From Candidatus Berkelbacteria bacterium (GTDB lineage Bacteria > Patescibacteriota > UBA1384 > UBA12157 > JAENIV01), in NCBI GenBank assembly GCA_016844295.1, contig JAENIV010000076.1, positions 1 to 8,079 of the forward strand: a DNA stretch of 8,079 bases, written 5' to 3'. The translations under genes and the position numbers were made by a program. This document shows, piece by piece, positions 6,680 to 8,079 of the stretch (positions within the stretch are counted from its first letter, which is position 1; each line of letters opens with the position of its first letter). Under the pieces are notes generated by a model, which saw only the letters and a list, made by a program, of their open reading frames with translations, searched no databases and was not told the origin of the DNA.

Positions 6680-6688
6680 ATTGTAGCA
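6680..6688 (-). promoter_or_regulatory. Extended -10 promoter for a leaderless metallopeptidase mRNA
   Basis: Minus strand TGCTACAAT matches the extended -10 pattern TGnTATAAT with one mismatch. The -35 region is poor (TTTAAA or CTTTAA). The -10 ends 6 nt before the ATG at 6673, so transcription would begin at the A of the start codon. Confidence 0.45.
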
Positions 6689-6729
6689 TAATAAATAATC
6701 TTTTAAAGATTGTTCATCTTGAAAAGCAC

Positions 6730-6758
6730 TTGACTTTCGGGTATTTTTATAGTATCGT
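6730..6758 (+). promoter_or_regulatory. Promoter of the unknown plus-strand gene
   Basis: -35 TTGACT (6730-6735, 5 of 6), 17-bp spacer, -10 TATCGT (6753-6758, 4 of 6). Predicted start near 6765, about 57 nt before the ATG at 6822 and at the left edge of the GC-rich island. It diverges from the metallopeptidase promoter. Confidence 0.5.
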
Positions 6759-6821
6759 CGTATGATCGACAGTTTGGACTGGCCGAGTTGATATCGTGAT
6801 CTGAGCGTGAGGAGGACAGGC

Positions 6822-7169
6822 ATGAAGGTTATAGTCATGGGAAGAGGTATTAAGGATGGTCAGTGGATTGAGGATATCAAGCGGGACATTGAGCGCGCTC
6901 TCGGCAAGATCGGAGTTCGCTCGGGCGATTACGCATTCGAGACCAGCTCGTATATTACAGCGGGAATGCAAGACCCGTATTTCGCTGTCGAACTCGATCC
7001 AGACGATGATCTGGAGAAGGCCTGGACGGTGGCGAAAGCCCTTCACTCTCTCAAGCGGGGTGGAGGAGTCCGGCTCTATCTCAATAAGAATCATGCACAC
7101 CGGCCATTAGGGGAACTCCATTGGGGCGCCGAGGCGCCGGAAGATGTACCGGAGAAATGGGCCAAATAA
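6822..7169 (+). CDS. Protein of unknown function, 115 residues, GC-rich island
   Basis: I do not recognise this protein. It starts with a short hydrophobic strand (MKVIVMGRG), followed by a charged helix (KDGQWIEDIKRDIERALGKI, 11-30), an aromatic region (YAFETSSYITAGMQDPYFAVELD, 37-59), an acidic turn with four consecutive Asp-rich positions (59-63), another helix (64-78), a glycine run (80-82), a strand (VRLYLNKN, 83-90) and a His/Trp-rich end (HAHRPLGELHWGAE, 91-104). This suggests a small soluble alpha/beta domain; no signal peptide, membrane span or CxxC. The ATG is supported by GAGGAGG 6 nt upstream; a GTG 15 nt earlier shares the frame but lies before that site. Codons favour G and C (GAG, CTC, GGC, CGC) far more than the neighbours, suggesting transfer or different selection. 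It is the only well-supported plus-strand gene here, with its own promoter and terminator. Confidence 0.8.
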   Translation: MKVIVMGRGIKDGQWIEDIKRDIERALGKIGVRSGDYAFETSSYITAGMQDPYFAVELDPDDDLEKAWTVAKALHSLKRGGGVRLYLNKNHAHRPLGELHWGAEAPEDVPEKWAK

Positions 7170-7201
7170 CCTGGTTAGGTGTCTGGGCGCGATTTGTTAG
7201 T

Positions 7202-7225
7202 GGGAGATGGCACGCGCCATCTCCC
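7202..7225 (+). other. Perfect 10-bp hairpin after the unknown gene
   Basis: GGGAGATGGC (7202-7211) and GCCATCTCCC (7216-7225) flank a 4-nt loop (ACGC). It lies 32 nt after the stop codon and is not followed by T residues. It may protect the 3' end of the message or be part of the structured RNA region. Confidence 0.7.
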
Positions 7226-7246
7226 CAACGTACCTGATAAATATCA

Positions 7247-7276
7247 AAAAGAAGACCAAATGGTCTTTTTTGTTTT
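7247..7276 (+). terminator. Intrinsic terminator, likely bidirectional
   Basis: AAGACC (7252-7257) and GGTCTT (7262-7267) pair around AAAT, with A residues before and TTTTTTGTTTT after. On the plus strand the stem extends through a G-U and A-U pairs and ends the 115-residue gene's transcript. On the minus strand GGTCTT is followed by CTTTTT, so it could also end a transcript coming from 7769. Confidence 0.8.
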
Positions 7277-7406
7277 AGAAAAATTTGCTTGATTTAAAGC
7301 AGGCCCGGCGTACTGATGCCGGGCCTGATTGAGGGTCCTCGCGTGGGGACACGTGAGGATATCCCCCAACTCTGTGAGGGAAGTCGGATGACTTCCCGAT
7401 CTGTTA

Positions 7407-7440
7407 AGGCGACCGGGACCCCTCCCTAGCAAGGTACTAC
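7407..7440. repeat. Internal repeat module, copy 1
   Basis: AGGCGACCGG (7407-7416), 16 nt, then GGTACTAC (7433-7440). The same two words with the same 16-nt gap recur at 7656-7689. The gap sequence differs apart from a shared CCT and final A. Exact spacing suggests a duplicated RNA structural module. Confidence 0.6.
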
Positions 7441-7655
7441 GCGGTGCCGCGGAGGCGGTAGCCACATCGCGCCATTGCGTCAGAAGGGGTCCCGGTGTCC
7501 ACACCGTTGGGTGGTGGGGACGGGCGAAAATCGGGGAGAGACGGCCGCGTGAAACGCAGCTCGATCAGAGTGAAACCAGGTGACGACCCGGACGGGGATC
7601 CTCGTCGTCACAGAAACTGGCCGTCTCTCCCTGAATGGGCGGGCGCCGCTGATCC

Positions 7656-7689
7656 AGGCGACCGGAGATGTGGCCTCCATAGGTACTAC
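7656..7689. repeat. Internal repeat module, copy 2
   Basis: AGGCGACCGG (7656-7665), 16 nt, then GGTACTAC (7682-7689), offset by 249 nt from copy 1. In this copy ACC-GGAG (7661-7667) can pair with CTCC (7675-7678) and GGT (7682-7684) around a 3-nt bulge. Confidence 0.6.
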
Positions 7690-7710
7690 CGACCAACACG
7701 GCGCCCAAAC

Positions 7711-7757
7711 TGTTACTTATTTCTGACCTCAAGATTTAAAATCAGAAATGAGTAACA
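7711..7757. other. 16-bp hairpin at the right edge of the GC-rich island
   Basis: TGTTACTTATTTCTGA and TCAGAAATGAGTAACA pair around a 15-nt loop. One pair is T-G on the plus strand and A-C on the minus strand. No T run follows on the plus strand, so it is not a standard terminator. It would be the 5' hairpin of a minus-strand RNA or the 3' hairpin of a plus-strand one. Confidence 0.75.
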
Positions 7758-7775
7758 ATTACTTTATCGAATAAC

Positions 7776-7804
7776 ATCATAACAAAAAATAATTAATCTG
7801 TCAA
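7776..7804 (-). promoter_or_regulatory. Near-consensus promoter pointing into the structured RNA region
   Basis: Minus strand: -35 TTGACA (7799-7804, perfect), 17 bp, -10 TATGAT (7776-7781, 5 of 6). This is the best promoter match in the window. Predicted start near 7769, a dozen nt before the 16-bp hairpin. No minus-strand protein gene lies downstream before the metallopeptidase, so the only candidate product is a noncoding RNA. Confidence 0.65.
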
Positions 7805-7908
7805 CCCCCACACCTATGTGGTCGTAGTGCACCTTAATAATTTTTAAATAATAATTGCGAATAAATCAATGCCAAAATGTATTATTCAATATATTTAGGT
7901 GTGAGGGT
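7804..7908 (-). repeat. 13-bp inverted repeat around an AT-rich spacer after rarA
   Basis: ACCCCCACACCTA (7804-7816) and TAGGTGTGAGGGT (7896-7908) are inverse repeats with one mismatch, 79 bp apart. On the minus strand the mismatch is a U-G pair, so the full 13 bp could form in rarA mRNA. The right arm touches the rarA stop codon and the left arm abuts the -35 box of the promoter. A smaller hairpin, CCACA with TGTGG (7808-7821), overlaps the left arm. Confidence 0.5.
7848..7875 (-). promoter_or_regulatory. Second upstream promoter candidate for the minus-strand RNA
   Basis: Minus strand: -35 TTGGCA (7870-7875, 5 of 6), 16 bp, -10 TATTAT (7848-7853, 5 of 6), start near 7841. It lies inside the inverted repeat spacer, about 70 bp upstream of the stronger promoter and reads the same way. 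The surroundings are very AT-rich, so a chance match is possible. Confidence 0.35.
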
Positions 7909-8079
7909 CAAGGCTTTTTCTTCTCCTTATAATATTTTTTACCTTTAAGATTTGTTGGTAAAAACTCAAGATTATCTTGGAAATTTTTATCATCAGTCCA
8001 TTGATAATCTTTACCGTAGTCCAAATCTGCCATCAGGTCAGTAACAGCGTTACGTAAGTGTAAAGGTACGGGCTCGAGT
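7908..8079 (-). CDS. rarA: Replication-associated recombination protein RarA (MgsA/Mgs1 family), C-terminal end only
   Basis: RarA is an AAA+ ATPase that acts at stalled replication forks and is related to clamp-loader subunits. Only the last 56 codons and the TGA stop lie in the window; the gene continues beyond 8079. The visible end carries the family's C-terminal signature: EPVPLHLRNA, then LMADLDYGKDYQW, then LEFLPTNLKGKKYY, finishing in a lysine-rich tail (KEKKKP). The ATPase core and start are outside, so nothing can be said about its promoter. It is on the minus strand like the main cluster. Its stop codon overlaps one arm of an inverted repeat, and no classical terminator follows. Confidence 0.88.
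   Translation of the reverse strand, partial: LEPVPLHLRNAVTDLMADLDYGKDYQWTDDKNFQDNLEFLPTNLKGKKYYKEKKKP

Larger units (their letters stand above)
6769..7713. mobile_element. GC-rich island bounded by 9-bp inverted repeats, of uncertain nature
   Basis: ACAGTTTGG at 6769-6777 is the exact inverse of CCAAACTGT at 7705-7713. These mark, within a few bases, the borders of DNA that is visibly richer in G and C than the flanks and holds one plus-strand gene and the structured region. There is no transposase or recombinase, and no target duplication outside the repeats, so mobility is only suggested. If the segment is read as one plus-strand RNA, the repeats could form a 5'-3' closing helix. Confidence 0.3.
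7287..7757. ncRNA. Large, highly structured noncoding RNA candidate, family unknown, strand unsettled
   Basis: About 450 bp with no plausible gene but many long helices: 7300-7309 with 7318-7327 (10 bp); 7336-7345 with 7350-7359 (10 bp including one wobble, loop GGGA); 7378-7385 with 7390-7397 (8 bp); 7412-7423 with 7485-7496 (12 bp, enclosing two smaller hairpins); 7497-7500 with 7518-7521 plus 7502-7505 with 7510-7513; 7531-7546 with 7619-7634 (16 bp including one wobble), enclosing 7547-7557 and 7580-7587 with 7604-7611 (8 bp); 7641-7648 with 7699-7706 (8 bp); 7711-7726 with 7742-7757 (16 bp including one wobble). The helices nest without conflict into a multi-domain fold. I see no signatures of RNase P RNA, tmRNA, SRP RNA or group II domain V. 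For plus strand: three wobble pairs are G-U only there (A-C on the other strand) and the GGGA loop is GNRA. For minus strand: promoters at 7776-7804 and 7848-7875 point into it and the terminator at 7247-7276 can close it. Confidence 0.65.

Noticed and set aside
6674..6838. Upstream extension of the metallopeptidase frame to 6838
   Set aside because: It would run through the divergent promoter and into the unknown gene, has no ribosome site, and the residues do not look conserved.
7277..7298. Plus-strand promoter directly before the structured RNA (TTGTTT-17-TTTAAA)
   Set aside because: Only about half the consensus bases match and the predicted start would fall inside the first helix.
7244..7755. 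Open frames of 66-86 codons on both strands in the structured region
   Set aside because: They cross the inverted repeats and the terminator, lack ribosome sites, and have unnatural Arg/Pro/Gly-rich sequences. GC-rich RNA-coding DNA gives such frames by chance.
7287..7757. RNase P RNA, tmRNA, SRP RNA or group II intron
   Set aside because: No GAGGAAAGTCC region or paired partner for RNase P, no alanine-like acceptor or tag frame for tmRNA, no SRP Alu/S core, and no domain V. An ACAGAAA at 7610-7616 alone is not enough.
1..8079. CRISPR array, tRNA or rRNA gene
   Set aside because: No regularly spaced repeats and no tRNA or rRNA signatures were seen on either strand.

Overview
The window looks like chromosomal DNA of a Candidate Phyla Radiation (Patescibacteria) bacterium. 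This is inferred from gene content and order, not from a database match: compact AT-rich genes, nearly all on the minus strand, in the order SprT/M48-like protease, rpsU (bS21), yqeY, ybeY, ftsA, ftsZ, and an adenosylcobalamin-dependent (class II) ribonucleotide reductase with a C-terminal Cys-rich tail. The rarA 3' end enters from the right edge.

Layout. Positions 127-4964 hold nrdJ, ftsZ and ftsA, all minus strand, with a good sigma70-type promoter at 5061-5089 in front of ftsA. Positions 5064-6042 hold ybeY, yqeY and rpsU, driven by a promoter at 6201-6229 and a leader of about 150 nt. Next comes a zinc metallopeptidase that appears to be leaderless (6254-6673). From about 6760 to 7720 base composition shifts to clearly GC-richer DNA. 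This island carries one plus-strand gene of 115 codons that I do not recognise, a terminator, and about 450 bp without a plausible gene that is packed with long, near-perfect inverted repeats. I read it as a large structured noncoding RNA. An AT-rich spacer with two minus-strand promoters follows, then the end of rarA.

Two things stand out. First, the GC-rich island (unknown gene plus ornate RNA, with 9-bp inverted repeats at its edges) is the best candidate for an undescribed system. Its transcribed strand is not settled: promoters and terminator fit the minus strand, while G-U wobble pairs and a GNRA loop fit the plus strand. Second, three neighbouring core genes look damaged or shortened. 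ftsA has a deletion with frameshift after about codon 33, ybeY has lost its catalytic half, and ftsZ ends without the usual C-terminal peptide. Either this lineage carries real lesions in its division cluster or the assembly does.

Functionally, bS21 (translation initiation), YqeY, YbeY (rRNA maturation, if still active), FtsA/FtsZ (divisome) and NrdJ (dNTP supply) form a growth and division block read in one direction.
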